Shown here: positions 44,478-56,347 of the stretch, piece by piece | Layout: each line of letters opens with the position of its first letter | How positions within the stretch are numbered: position 1 is the first letter of the stretch | From: Dimargaris cristalligena | Lineage: Eukaryota; Kickxellomycota; Dimargaritomycetes; Dimargaritales; Dimargaritaceae | Reading direction: 5' to 3' | Length of the DNA: 64,000 bases | NCBI GenBank assembly: GCA_027576995.1 | Contig: JANBQC010000008.1 | Coordinates: 62,001 to 126,000 of the forward strand | The notes under the pieces: generated by a model | The model's input: the letters and a program-made list of their open reading frames with translations, nothing else | The model's database searches: none | Told to the model about the DNA's origin: nothing | Position numbers and translations under genes: made by a program

Positions 44478-46385
44478 TCTAATAAAGTCGAAGGAATGGG
44501 CCGGGCGAGGAGTAAAACGAATAGGAGTGAGAGAAAGAGAATATGGTAGAAGTAAAATACCCCGCGACCTGGGGAATAAAATCAAGGGACTGTGGCTAAT
44601 AAAAGGGACCCTGGAATAAATAGACAGGAGTATATATATTTCTAAGAATAATAGTAAAGTTTACGCCCAACTAGGACTAACTAAACAATCGGGCTGATAG
44701 CGGACAGCAGTTTAAATACAGGCGGGATTATTAAAAGTGGGGAAGTAAGAATCAATTAAAAGCCAGGAGAAAAGCGGAAAGGGGATGCCGACTCCTTCTC
44801 ATGTCCTAGTAACCAGCGATGGAGGAAAACCATGGACCCCCAGCCACCCGAGAATAGTTTATAACCATAGTTGGACTGCAGCAGAAAGCTGTGATTATTA
44901 TGAAATACGTCAATTAAGGGCAGATTAAGAGTAAACAGCGACATGTAGGCCCAAACCGACCAAATGAAACGACGGGCAGGGGGAGAATACGAAGCACATA
45001 GTGCGGCCCCTTCTTCTCTCTCCCGGCCAGGTGGCACAAAAGCTGAACTGCCAGTGGCGTGAAACCTTCGTGCAGCCGTACGATGTAGAGGGGAGAATGG
45101 CCCAGCGATATCGGATAGATTAGGCCTCGATGAGGCTGTAGCCAGGCGAATCTGTTCAACTGTGTGTATGTTGGGAGGTAAGACGGGGAGTTTGGAGAGT
45201 GAATAGACCAGATAACCCCAAGCCTATGCCACTGAAACCTCCCCACCATCCTCGCACTGGGCCACTTGAGCGTATATGAGGGGATTGGCCAATGCTAGGT
45301 TTTATATTTCCATGGTGTTGTATTAGTGTTCTTTCTCAGCAACGACTCAGCGCAATTCTGGGTGGGTTTTACCTAATAATTAATCATTCGCGTGTCGGGG
45401 TTGGTTTAGATGCCAGTTAGGATAGCCAATGTAGTCTGGGGTGTTATTTAACGACGGGAAAACAGTTTGCCGTATCTAATAGGTTATCACAGAAAGTGGG
45501 TTGGAAGCGGGCAAATGAAGCCCGCATAGCAATTAATACTCATTGGTGAGTGGCTTAAGACACTGGCCATTCCGGTTTAGCATGGTTACCCCATCTAATA
45601 ATTACGGATACCGAGAGCGCGAATTAAAAATGCGAATAGCATTAAATTTATTTAAAGTCAAATACTGGCCGTTGGACTGGAGGAGGAGGGGGGGGTGATA
45701 CTTGGCTGGACAAAGTGCCCGAATCTTGGTCAAGGCAGTGTGCCTATGGGGACCTTTCCTGCGCCTAGTTGAGTTTAGTAGACCAATACACTATGGCCAC
45801 TATCATTTCCGAGATCAAAAGCTAGCCCTATGCAAAGGCCAACCAGGTCACCAATATACCCTTAATAGACATTGGGATCCATGGTTTTGGCTAACTAGAA
45901 TAACATAGCGCAGCTGTCTCAGTAGCCGCCTTGCCAAAACCACACTTTTAATTGGGTCGCCGCAATAATGCTTAAGAGGAGTTGCAGTTTCACTTTAAGC
46001 TAGCATTAGTGCACCAAAAGTAATCACCGCCGCAATTACCAACATCATTGCTTCTTTGCCAAGTCGGCAAAAGCACTAGTCGCCTGAAGACGAAATATTT
46101 CCAATCATACGATGCCGAATTTTGGGGTTGGTTTGGGCAATGGACACGTGGCTCATTAAACTGACAAGACCCTAATAGCCAGGCCCAGATACACAAAAAG
46201 GTGGGGCACCACTGGGGAAACAGATATAGTTTACGATGGTATTTATTGTTACATTGAGCTAGTCACCCAGGAATTGGAGAGCGGTGTGGGTCAGGAGCAA
46301 ACACAAAACTCAATCATAAAGGTTATACAAAATAGAAGGTGCGAAGAATTGGTAAAGATGCACATTTCGGGACAAGGAAAAGGTA
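44478..46385. other. Intergenic region with a possible gene remnant
   Basis: Apart from the remnant at 44756-45249 (separate entry), I see no gene in this 1.9-kb AT-rich stretch. The first 160 bp act as promoter and leader of the SLC35F gene. Confidence 0.45.
44756..45249 (-). pseudogene. Possible frame-shifted gene remnant, membrane-protein-like
   Basis: Two overlapping minus-strand frames, 45249-44914 and 45037-44756, read like two halves of one protein. The first has H-S-P-L-Y-I-V-R-L-H-E-G-F-T-P-L-A; the second has a hydrophobic span (F-I-W-S-V-W-A-Y-M-S-L-F) and then G-Y-K-L-F-S-G-G-W-G-S-M-V-F. One small indel in the overlap (44914-45037) would be needed to connect them, and no splice pair fits well. 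I do not recognise the family. It could also be chance open frame. Confidence 0.25.
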
Positions 46386-46634
46386 TCAGGTTGCTTTACC
46401 AGCGAATTTCGCCGCCAGCCTACCCGTATTTCCTTTAGTAATTACTTCCTTCGCATTGGCGACGTTTTTGTTAACTGGTCGAGGCATGCCCTTGACGGGA
46501 CTACGGCGGACCAGGAGACCATGGTGGGCAAGAGCATGAAGGCCCGGCAGCGAGTGAGCCACTATAGTTGAATAAGTAAGGCCGATGAGAGCGATGACCA
46601 GAAACGCCAGAAACTTCAGAGTAGTCAAATGCAT
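46386..46634 (-). CDS. Small secreted peptide precursor, 82 aa
   Basis: An 82-residue product with a clear signal peptide: Lys at position 7, then a hydrophobic core (F-L-A-F-L-V-I-A-L-I-G-L) and small residues around 20-28. The mature part is basic, has no Cys, and contains a dibasic R-R site near residue 44, a possible Kex2-type cleavage point, which would release a peptide of about 38 residues starting S-P-V-K-G. A TATATAAG box on the minus strand at 46792-46785 lies about 150 bp upstream, as for other genes here. No homology is recognised. Candidate roles (hormone-like, antimicrobial or effector peptide) are speculation. Confidence 0.45.
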   Translation of the reverse strand: MHLTTLKFLAFLVIALIGLTYSTIVAHSLPGLHALAHHGLLVRRSPVKGMPRPVNKNVANAKEVITKGNTGRLAAKFAGKAT

Positions 46635-48823
46635 AGCGGGGCTAAGGGTGTTTGTTTAATAAAAAAAAAGTCAATAAAGCAGAGTGGATGCGTATATGGC
46701 AATGGGCCAGGGAGTGGGGAAGTGGAGGGCGGTTATAATGTAATGGTGGTTGGCATAGCAATAGAGTTAATGATACCGGGGGGGCTTATATATCCGTTTT
46801 CGAGATGATGCAACGGGCGGTATGGTCACTTCCATAAGACTGCCGCTGTCCAGTCAAGTTTACCGGTCTACAATAACTCAGTGCACAGTGCGGTTCTTGC
46901 ACTATTTCTCTCAAATATCTGGCAAGGCTCTTTGTCAAACTAATTAGAAATATGGGTAATGGGACCCCATTGCTCAGAGCTAACCTCCCTCTTTCTTTAG
47001 TCGACCATTAGCGAACTTTGGGTAGGTTTGGCTAGGTTATTGCACGCCTTTCCATGCCAACACTGACAATTCTCCTGTGTAATACCCGCTGGCTTCTGCC
47101 TACATGGCCGTGGCATTAGTGTCGATAATAAGGTCTGTCGTTTGGCCAATAAAACCCCTCAGCCACTCCCGCCACCATGGTTTAAGTCGGAGTTGTTTCA
47201 TCATAGTTGACTGTAACAGAGCGGCTTGATTAATGTAGCGGACATTCTATTACTCCATCTACCCTTCTTAGCATTCGGGTATGAATACTGGCAAATCCTC
47301 TATAATGACGAATTAATCCCCTTTCCTTCCCGCCCGTTCTTTCCCTGGGGTTTTAATTAATTTAAACCATACCCTCCATCTCTCCGGTATAGTTGCCCCC
47401 TTCGCTATTTTTTGTTTTTACCTGATAATTTTCCAGAGTCTTTGTCGCGGTTATATTGTTTAATTAGTGGGGCTACAGGTCGCCAGGGGGTTGATCCCAA
47501 TTTACACCATTGCAATGGCTGCTATTCTACCCCTCCCCCTCTTTTTAAATAGCACATTGCGCATTGCCACCCTGGCCGCTATGGGGTAGGGTTTCTAAAA
47601 TATGTAGCCCGCCATAGATCGTGCAGGATTGATACCCCCCGATTTTCGTTAATAATAAGGGATTCGCCCCCCCTCCATAATAATTATTCGTGACCCACCT
47701 GCCAATCCGCCCACACCTAATGCAAAAATGGCATGTTGAACCTCCGCTGAAATACCCTCAACCAAGCCAATAAAATGGCATACCGGGCGTATATCTGGAC
47801 AGTAGGACTAGTACTGCCTTAGATTACATGGCTTGTGGAAGAATCCACGACAGCTACGGTACCACCCCCGCTTCTCTTCTCTTCTGTTCACTTCTCTTCG
47901 ATACCAAAGGCATGCCTGACTAAAGGTAATTTGAACTGTACCCCTATGAGCAATTCGCCTGAGGATGAGTCTTCCCAAACCGCCGTAACTTCTTCCACCC
48001 GGTAGGTCGAGAATCGGCTTAAAATTGCGTTACTCGACTTTACCTCATCTTCCCTGTTTAATTGCCCATACACTTGGCCCCTTCTCCATCGCATGACACT
48101 ATGCTTCACTCCTACACACATCACTTAAATGTCGAGGTATCCACCTATTCTTATATTACGTGACAGAGCTATAGCTTACACCTTGGTAGTTGAAACATTT
48201 TACCACGTCTAGGAGACATTTCATGTATTTTACACTGTTATGTATTCAGTGCCACAACCTATACGTAGGTAGTGAAGCAATGACCGATTTTCCATATATG
48301 CGAGTCTCCTAAAATATTTTACATAGAGTAATGCCAAATCCAATGTTACGCCTATGGTCTCTGTAGCGTCGTCACTACTCAGAAAAGGCCGGACATAGAC
48401 GTTACCAATAACGAAGGATAGTGTGAAATTGTGAATGATACATTGACCGGAGAGATTGGCTATACGTTGATGTTAGTCGCGGTGGACCAGTTAGCCACAT
48501 ATGTAATCAGTTGACCGGCTCTTACTGCTGCATCTTCGAAAGTCGGTATATGAGACCACAATGTTGATTATGCGGCGAATTCAGCCATCTGATGTAATGT
48601 AAACTATAGTTTTCTGGGTTGGTGGGCTATAATTTTTTTTTTGAAGAATACAGAGGCAAGCCCTGGCAATGATCGGTATAACTAAACTGCATTATTACAC
48701 TAGTATAATATGGGGCCTCGCTCGCAGACCAGTAACTGCAGTATGCGTTGCAAAAATCAAATATACTCTATTAACTATAGATAGGCGTCACAACCAATGC
48801 ATGCAACAGGGCCTTTGAAGTTC

Positions 48824-48967
48824 ATATGGGTAAAATTCAAACCAGCTGTATAAGGTTGTACATAATATATGTATGGGTGAATATATGTGAGAATAGCTTT
48901 TAACCAGTAATCTTGGCCGCATCCAATGGATTTTTCATTATACAGCCTGAATGAACTTCTCCCATAT
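48824..48967 (-). mobile_element. MITE-like element, copy 2 (reverse orientation)
   Basis: A 144-bp copy whose reverse complement aligns end to end with copies 1 and 3. The ends are inverted repeats, and the palindrome extends outward (TTCATATGGG ... CCCATATGAA). Confidence 0.75.
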
Positions 48968-49125
48968 GAAGATAATGAATCAGGGTGTATACCTAAATCG
49001 TCTATTACACTATAAGATCTTAGTGGTCCGCTGGGCCATATACATGTATCTCAAATTTGTCTAGTACGTTCGCCCTTTTAGGGTATCAATTGGGAAGCAA
49101 CGGATACAATACCCGCCTCCAATAG

Positions 49126-49270
49126 ATATGGGGAGTAGTTCAACAAGGCTGTATAACGAAAAATCCATTTGATGAGGCAAGTACTACTGGTTGGAAATAA
49201 ACATCCCACTAATTTTCCCATACACATATTGGCTAAAACCTTATACAACCAAGCTGAACTTCACCCATAT
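49126..49270 (+). mobile_element. MITE-like element, copy 3
   Basis: A 145-bp copy in the same orientation as copy 1. It shares the start ATATGGGGAGTAGTTCAAC, an internal GTATAACGAAAAATCCATT segment and the end GAACTTCACCCATAT. It lies 158 bp from copy 2 in head-to-head arrangement. Confidence 0.75.
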
Positions 49271-49906
49271 CATGAGGAAGCAGCGTGCCGTAAAATAAAC
49301 CAATCGGTACCAAATACACAAAACCTCCCCCAGCCAAGTAATGTCGTAATAAAGGTCGCATATCGCCAGCATAAAAAATGCAGTTTTGCCCTTTTTTACG
49401 CCTGGGTTTAACAATAGGCATTATAAAAAAATCGATATCTTAACTCCCAAGAGTGTGAATTACTATCACAAAATTGACGCCTATTCGGCCATCGTGCCCT
49501 TATATTTCAATCCAGTAAAATACGTTAAACATAAATGTCAGGTTGTACGGTTTATTGTATCCAATCTGGCAGCCTCTCCTTCAGTACGTTAATGAGCTCA
49601 ATACGAAAGAGGTTGGCTGCACTGTACGGGCAAAATACATGACTTAGGTAAATTAAGAGCAAAGTGATTCGCTTTGCCCCAACAAAGGTGAATAACGAAA
49701 AGAAAAATGACTATTTATAATAGAAATGCTCTACTATATTGGCAATAAGAATAGACGACATTAATGTCAGAGCAAACCGAAAAATCAAGTAAATAATTTC
49801 CAATAATGACGGCCCAATTTCCCCTGATTAACTCAGTAGCACCCGTTTGCATACAAATGACAAGTATATGACAAAGGGGTAACCAACTGGGGTGGAAAAA
49901 CAATCA

Positions 49907-51379
49907 TTAGGGCGTCACTTCGGACTTGGCCGATACAAAACTGTCATGGGAAAGACTTGAATCAGCCGATTTCCGATTTGCCGCGGCGGCAGCGGAACGG
50001 GCAGCCAAGTTAGTGTCGCTGGGATCGGCGGGCTTCTGAATAGTATCTTCGTTATGGTGGGTCGCTTCGTCGTTATTCTCGGGATCGGACGACGAGCTGG
50101 ACAATTTACGGAGGCGGTTAACCAAACGCAATTTATGAACCGCCCGCTGGAAGGTCCGCCGGGCCTTGGACTGTTCAATGACGTCGGGCAGCAGATCGTT
50201 GTCGAGGGCGGTGTGGCCCTCGAGCCAGTGGTGGTGAAGGGCCTGGTCGGCCGTTAACCGCTGTTGGGGATCGGGGTGGAGCAGGGCGCGGATGAACTCT
50301 TTGGCGCCCTCGGAGATACCCCACCAGTAGCGCTTGTCGAAGTTCACTTCGTGCCGCTCCATCACCACTAGCATTTCCTGGGCGTTTTCGCAGAAATAGT
50401 ACGGCGAGTAACCGCACAGAATGGTGAAGGTAATGATACCCAGACTCCACATGTCCACGGGCTTCCCGTAGCCCTTGCGCCGGATAATTTCGGGGGCCAC
50501 GTAACCGTAGGAACCGCACACGGTGGTGAGTACGTCGTCGTCGCCGCGCATTGTCTTGGCGATACCGAAATCGGCGATTACCAGGGGGGAACCCGCGCTG
50601 GTATCCTTGTATAACAGATTCTCGGGCTTCAAGTCACGGTGCACCACCTGGTGGTCGTGCAGGAATTTCACCGCGGTAAAGACGGTACGCATTACCGAGA
50701 CGGCATCCTGCTCGGAGAAACGGCCCTGTTGGCTGATCCGCTCAAAGAGCTCACCTCCCGTGGCCAGGGAGAAGACCAGGTAGTAGTTGTCGTTGCTTTC
50801 AAAATAATCATAGAGCTCGACGATATTTTCGTTATGGAGATTCCGCATGACGTTTATTTCCTTATTGACCATGGTGGGGTCGCCATTGAGCAGTGACTTC
50901 CGGATGACCTTGATGGCCACGTGGACCTTGTCTTTGCGCCGGACACATTCGTATACTTCGCCAAAGGTGCCGCTGCCTAAGTCAGGGAGGGGAGTAAGCC
51001 AGCGTCGATACAGAAAGGAGGGGGGTTCAAATTAGCAGAGTGGAATGGAGGGACTTTAGCATCTCCCTTGGTAGCAAAGAAAGGTTGGATAGACGGGAAG
51101 CCAAAACAGCTGGGCCAGCCGGGAGGTGCTGCTGGGGGGTAATGAGAGGACCGCCCCTGGCCCATAACGCCGAGGACGGGGGTGCTATTCGGGTACCAAT
51201 GCCCAAGTCTTTTACAGCACCCTTCTGGTAGAATGGTTCTGTTGGTAATACCTTTTCTTCGTTTGAGTCAACGTCAAAGGGGAGGGGTACTTACCGAGTA
51301 TCTTGCCGAAGGTGTATTCCTTCTTTCTGTAGTAAGTAGGAGGTTGGGGGGTCTTTTTCATTAGATCAAGGAGGCCCAT
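49907..51379 (-). CDS. Calcium/calmodulin-dependent protein kinase (CaMK1-like), two exons
   Basis: A Ser/Thr kinase of the fungal CMK family acting in Ca2+ signalling. Exon 1 is 51379-51295 and exon 2 is 50976-49907, with a 318-bp GTAAGT/TTAG intron. The split Gly codon rebuilds the nucleotide-binding loop G29-S-G-T-F-G. The product is 384 aa. Key residues: K51 in A-I-K, HRDLKPEN with D143, DFG with D164, and the A-P-E of the activation segment. After the kinase core a basic amphipathic stretch (R-R-T-F-Q-R-A-V-H-K-L-R-L-V-N-R-L) fits an autoinhibitory and calmodulin-binding helix. It is followed by a Ser- and Ala-rich tail. The N-terminus begins M-G, so myristoylation is conceivable, but position 6 is not Ser or Thr. 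A TATA sequence lies near 51628-51616. Confidence 0.94.
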
Positions 51380-52462
51380 GGTTACAATAGATTAGCGAGG
51401 CGCTGGGCGAAATAGGGGGTAGGAATGGCTGAAGCGGATGGGGAAAAGGGGGGAAAAGGCAATATAAACTGAACGAAGAGTAGAGTAGAGGAAGAGAAGC
51501 GTGGGGAGGGAGGGTATCCAAAAGGGTATGTTACAATAGCAGTGGAAAATCGAAGCTCAGAAGACCGAGGCAACACTCGGTTAACAATGATAATGAACGA
51601 TGGGTCCCATCTTCTCTATTATATATAGCAGGTGTAGGCAGAATGAATGCATGCATACAGGGATTGGCATTATCCTAGCTAGGAGTTTGGCTGTATTACT
51701 CTACTACTGGTCCGTTTATTGCCATTAAGCTCTTTTGTATGGGCCCAGTCATAATAGTGTGTGGAAAATCCGAAGCACTTCCCTTTCCTTCCCTCCGTTA
51801 GGAACCACCCGACCTTGCTTGGGCGGTGGGAATGACGACAGTCCTGCCGAAAACGAAGTCCTCTAGCCCAGCACCTAAAGGACATGTGGGCTGTACTTCG
51901 TCGAATACAGCGACGGGCCAATCAATAGCGCTAGTGGGCATGCTCTATGGAACCTTCGGTTTCCAATTCGCCACTTGGACTGTTCTAGCAATCCCCCTAT
52001 TCTGTTACACACACCACCTATCTTCACCAGGCTCCTTTTCAACAATAACCCTTTCTCGCCAATGGTACCGTTCTAGTTCGCTAGGCCGCTTTTGGGAAAC
52101 ACTATAAGCGGTCGGAGGATCCCGCTGTAAAGCTAGGCGCAGCAACAATCGCGCACCCTGTCGGGAAAACCGAACCAGTTAGTAATATTCGATGGGGTTC
52201 AGGAGCTTAAAGGTACCGGGACAATCTACAGACCTAACCGCTTCAGTGGGTTATTACGTCGAGAGAAATAGGGGTTTTAATTAAATGCAAATGTATTGTG
52301 TGATTATGTGATTATATTGGGGCAAAGGTGCCAAGACGTGCTCCGTCATAAAGCGGGCTAGTCTTGGCAGTTCAATCGAGGGTGATAAATGTAGGTGTAG
52401 GTATAGGGAGAGCAGTCCACAATACTCATTAGAGGTGGTTCCGAAGGTCCTCCCCATCGGGA
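51380..52462. other. Intergenic region, no gene seen
   Basis: The first 250 bp are the CaMK promoter and purine-rich (antisense pyrimidine) leader. The rest is non-coding sequence downstream of the M20 gene; open frames there lack recognisable content. Confidence 0.45.
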
Positions 52463-54352
52463 CTAACGGAGTGGCCGGGACCCGCGGAATTCCTGCACCA
52501 CCTGCTCGTAGAAGGGGTCGTCCGTTAGGACCTTGAGGGCAATCATCGACAGAACCACCCCCGCCTTCCAAGTCTGCTCGTGGGCAATGGCCGACTGACA
52601 GGCAGTCCGGAACTCGTCGGTGTGTAAATTACACGTGGTTCCCACACCGATGCGGTACATGGGGTGGATGCTCGGCTTCACAAACGACACATTGCCCATG
52701 TCAGTGCTGGCGCGGGCCAACCGCATTTGCTCGTCACGTGGCATGAACGAGGTCTGGTACAATCGTTCCATGTAGGACTGGTACAGACCCGCCAAGGCCC
52801 CGTTGAGATTCATTTCCATGTACATGGGGTCCCAGCTCTGGGTCAGCTGACAGCCTGTGGACCGCACCACGCCCTCCAGAATATCCGTCACGCGACCCTT
52901 GAGGGTATGGGTCAGCGTCCGGGCCGTCTCGGAACGTAGCACGTAGTTGGCGCTGGCGTGCTTCGGAATCACATTGTTCGCCCGACCCCCGCCGTCGCTA
53001 ATAATACCATGGATCTGAGTGCCCGGGGGCAGTTGCTGGCGGTACATGGCGATAGCCGTATACGACTGGACCACCGCATCCAGCGCGTTGAGCCCCTCCC
53101 AGGGTGAAATGGCCGCATGGGCCGATTTGCCGTGGTAGTGGACCGATACACCTTGCAAAGCTAGGGTACGCATAAATGCCAAATCCTGGTTGCCCGGGTG
53201 CGCGATAAGGCATACATCGGGGTATTTGAGGTAGCCTCCCTCAATGAGTTCAATTTTACCCCCCAGATTTTCCTCGTCGGGGGACCCAAACACATTAATT
53301 TGCCCGTCGATGCCGAACTGGTCCATAGCCACCTTTGTAGCTAGTGTTTTTTCATAATTATATGTAGATAGATCGATATAAGCACCAGCACATGAATATC
53401 GAAAATACTGCACACATCCTACCAAGCCCATGTATCGAGCTTCATTATCCAGAAATGGCACGCGCAATCTGGAGACTCTCGCCAAGTCCAATAATGTATT
53501 CCTTGAACCTACCTATGGCTGAGGCAACCGTTCCAACTGCTATTAAATTATGCCCACAGGCATGGCCGATATCCGGTAGAGCGTCATATCTGGAAATGGA
53601 ATACAAAGTACATTACAACATACAAAATTTTCCACCAAATTGTTGATGATTAGTCGAGATGGTCGCGATGGTCATATAATCATGTGGCGCAGTACGGCTG
53701 AATTTTTTAGTCAAGGAATCCACCCGCCAATACACATTTATCCATTGTCATGGCGATGGGGCGTAGAGCTTACTCGGTGAAGAAGCCAATGATCCGGGAG
53801 TGTTCGTTGAAGCCGGCCGACTCGTATGTGGCCACAAAGGCGGTGTCCATGTTGGCCGCCTGGTACTCAATTTGGAATCCGTGTCGTTCGAGGAACTCGG
53901 TCAACAACCGACAGGCTACGATTTCTTGGCCACCCACCTCGGGGTTCTCGAAAATCTGGCATACGCGATAACAAAAATACCAGTAGCCAGTAGGAGTGTA
54001 AATAGACCCAGTCAGTATCCCAAATATCCGTCCGTACGCACGGTATCACTAGTCCGTGTATTGGCTGTATCAGCCTATGGCAGAGATTCGCCTTGTAATA
54101 TCGACTCTGCTTCAATTAAGCAATGTTGGTTTTGCGTCTTACCTGTAGGCTAATCTGACGTAGGTCGGGGGCAAGTCGGACGATTTCTTCGCGAATAGTA
54201 TGGTACCAGTCATCCTCAGCTGGATCTAGTTGATCATTTGATATCCGTGGCTCTGGCTCCTCGAAATCTAGTAAGTCAGACCCGGTTGAGCCGTGATCAG
54301 TATCGGCCAACATGGGCGTCGGAATATCGAGCTTGCTGGGTAACGAGGACAT
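52463..54352 (-). CDS. M20 family amidohydrolase/peptidase (PM20D2- or aminoacylase-like), four exons
   Basis: A metal-dependent amidohydrolase of peptidase family M20, PM20D2/AbgB-like branch, which cleaves small N-acyl or dipeptide-like substrates. Exons on the minus strand are 54352-54143, 53955-53774, 53589-53513 and 53340-52463. Introns are 187, 184 and 172 bp, with GTAAGA, GTAAGC and GTAGGT donors. The product is 448 aa. The joins rebuild F-F-T-E-Y-D-A-L-P-D-I-G-H-A-C-G-H-N (metal-binding HACGHN at 140-145) and A-I-A-T-K-V-A-M-D. The catalytic Glu pair lies in G-S-P-D-E-E-N at 179-180; A-H-P-G and the dimerisation lid follow. The first exon has an acidic, non-conserved N-terminal extension. 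No signal peptide is seen, so it is probably cytosolic. It is divergent from the Atg27-like gene. Substrate unknown. Confidence 0.92.
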
Positions 54353-56347
54353 GGCTATTATGGGTAGAATGTATATAAATGAATGTAGCTAGAAAAAGAA
54401 TAACTCGGGCGTTCAATGATAAGATATTTTATAGGGAAACCGGAAAGGAAGAGGAGGTATACGGCTCAGGGCTTTGGTCAAGTATTAAAATATACCAGGG
54501 CAAAGTGGTTTGGCCAGGCGAATTCAGCCAGACTGGAGTATGTCGATTACGTATGCTAGACAGTTAGGCTCATAAGCAAGAAAGTCAGTCGGGTTCGATT
54601 GAGGTTAATCCAGGGATATACTGAAAAGTAGTAGTGTATAGGAGTGGTACTGAGAATAGAGCGAGTGAATTAATGTTAATGCAAGTGCAACGTATGAGGG
54701 GGGGGATAGGTATTGAAAGGGATAATGGTAATTATTAAGGTAGTAAGTAATACTAAAATGGGCGTAGGCGGCACCGCTACCTAACTTGTAAGAAGGGATA
54801 GAGAGAAGACGTGTCGATTCGATAGGTGTTAGCTTCTTGACCCGCCCGATAGATTGGCCCGACTATTTAGCATAGTGCTGCGCGCAATTACCGCCACGCC
54901 TCTCCATCTTTCTCTTGTTGACTTCCTCTCACCCTCTCGTCTGGGACTGCTAATAATGCTAAGCGAGAGGCATAGTAAATCTTGAAAGGAAGGGTTCATT
55001 GTAGGGAGGGGAATGAGGAGGGAGGGCTTGATCCCGAAGTTAAATTTGTTGGGCGACGTACATTTCCCGACTGAGGAACTCCACCTTCTGCGGATACATG
55101 CAAACCCGAATTTCGGGTAAACCCCTTCTCCCCCACTGTCGGCCGATTTAAACAATTCTCGGGTTTCAGGTGCATCCAGCTAATACTCCACGGTGCTCCT
55201 CTCTCAGCATTACCTCCCTTTACATCGGAGGAGGTGCCTTTGAATTCTTCCATTGCGCTCCTGGTAGGTTTCACCTATCAGTGAGACGGGGCGATGTGAA
55301 ACATGGCCGTTATGACTTACATATATATAGCTCTTGTTTACTGAGCCCGTCTGCCAGTATAGCCTCAACTATCGACGTGCTGCTGCAGGGGTCTCTTGGC
55401 CTTTGCTGTTTCCCGTATTGCTCTGATGGCTTCAATTACCAGTTTATACCCAAATGCATTTGCATTATACTCTACTGATAGATCTGGCTCGACTGTAGTT
55501 AAATATCATACCGAATTAATGGGGAATTTTCTAGCTGAGTATTTAGCCAATGATCTGACTTGGGTCTAGGCCCAAAGATCCCCCTGCCACCCTGACCAAG
55601 TCCTAGAATAGTAGCAGCACACAATGTACGTAACCCTTTTTCTAGGCAGAGCCAGCCCAAAGGATTCCGCCCATTAGGTTAATAGTGGTCTGTCCCAAAC
55701 AGTCCTGGCTTAGCTGGCTACCCCAGGTGTGGAGGATTCCATTTATCTCACTGGGTCAATCGCCTGGCTATACTGTGTACCCTGTAGTTATTATGTGACC
55801 AAAGAGCCCGCCTCATCACCTTCGGATTTAGCCGAGTTGTTTTTTGATACCGCACTTGGGTAACGCTGGTTATCGAGGCTTACGAACCTTCCTGAGAATT
55901 GGGAGAGCTATGACATGTCCCTAATGGGCCCAGCCGCTGCCGGGTGGGTTACACATGACCGTTGCCACTCTCGCCTTATAAAGCGGGGGGAAGGAGATAA
56001 GCCGGCACTGTTTATGTGTGTATTGCTACTGCCTCCCCCGTCCCCACATGATCTGCGTGATAGAGCGCCTATGTGTTGTCACGGACCTGCCTCACTCCTT
56101 AGTTCCCAAGAGAAGGTTCCACTATCTGCGCTTTCGCTGGTCGCGGTCAAGCGCTCAGCGCTGCTACCTCTTGGCACAACGCTGATAGTCCTTCAGCTTA
56201 GTCCGCCTTTATGACTATTCCATCTAGCTATTATTCCCTTCTTATTCAATTGCACCCGAATACATCCCCCATTCGACTCCGTCCCCTTACCTTATTGATT
56301 ATCGTTTACCTTATAGCCCCGTCCGGACCAATTCATAAGCCGGTACC
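54353..56347. other. 2-kb region between divergent genes, no gene seen
   Basis: Upstream region of both the M20 gene and the Atg27/Mrl1-like gene. A TATAAAGC sequence at about 55977 is a candidate core promoter for the plus-strand gene. A B-box-like GGTTCGATT near 54592 has no A box before it, so I do not call a tRNA. No other feature recognised. Confidence 0.5.

Larger units (their letters stand above)
46635..49906. other. Gene-poor 3.3-kb region with two inverted-repeat elements
   Basis: AT-rich, with no recognisable protein. A 78-codon minus-strand open frame at 48124-47888 has no family resemblance and I do not accept it. The region holds two copies of the 145-bp element in opposite orientation (48824-48967 and 49126-49270). 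The first 150 bp contain the promoter of the small secreted peptide gene. Confidence 0.5.

Noticed and set aside
47888..48124. 78-codon minus-strand open frame
   Set aside because: No recognisable family, signal peptide or promoter, in an otherwise non-coding AT-rich region.
54560..54605. tRNA B-box-like GGTTCGATT
   Set aside because: No A box or acceptor stem upstream.
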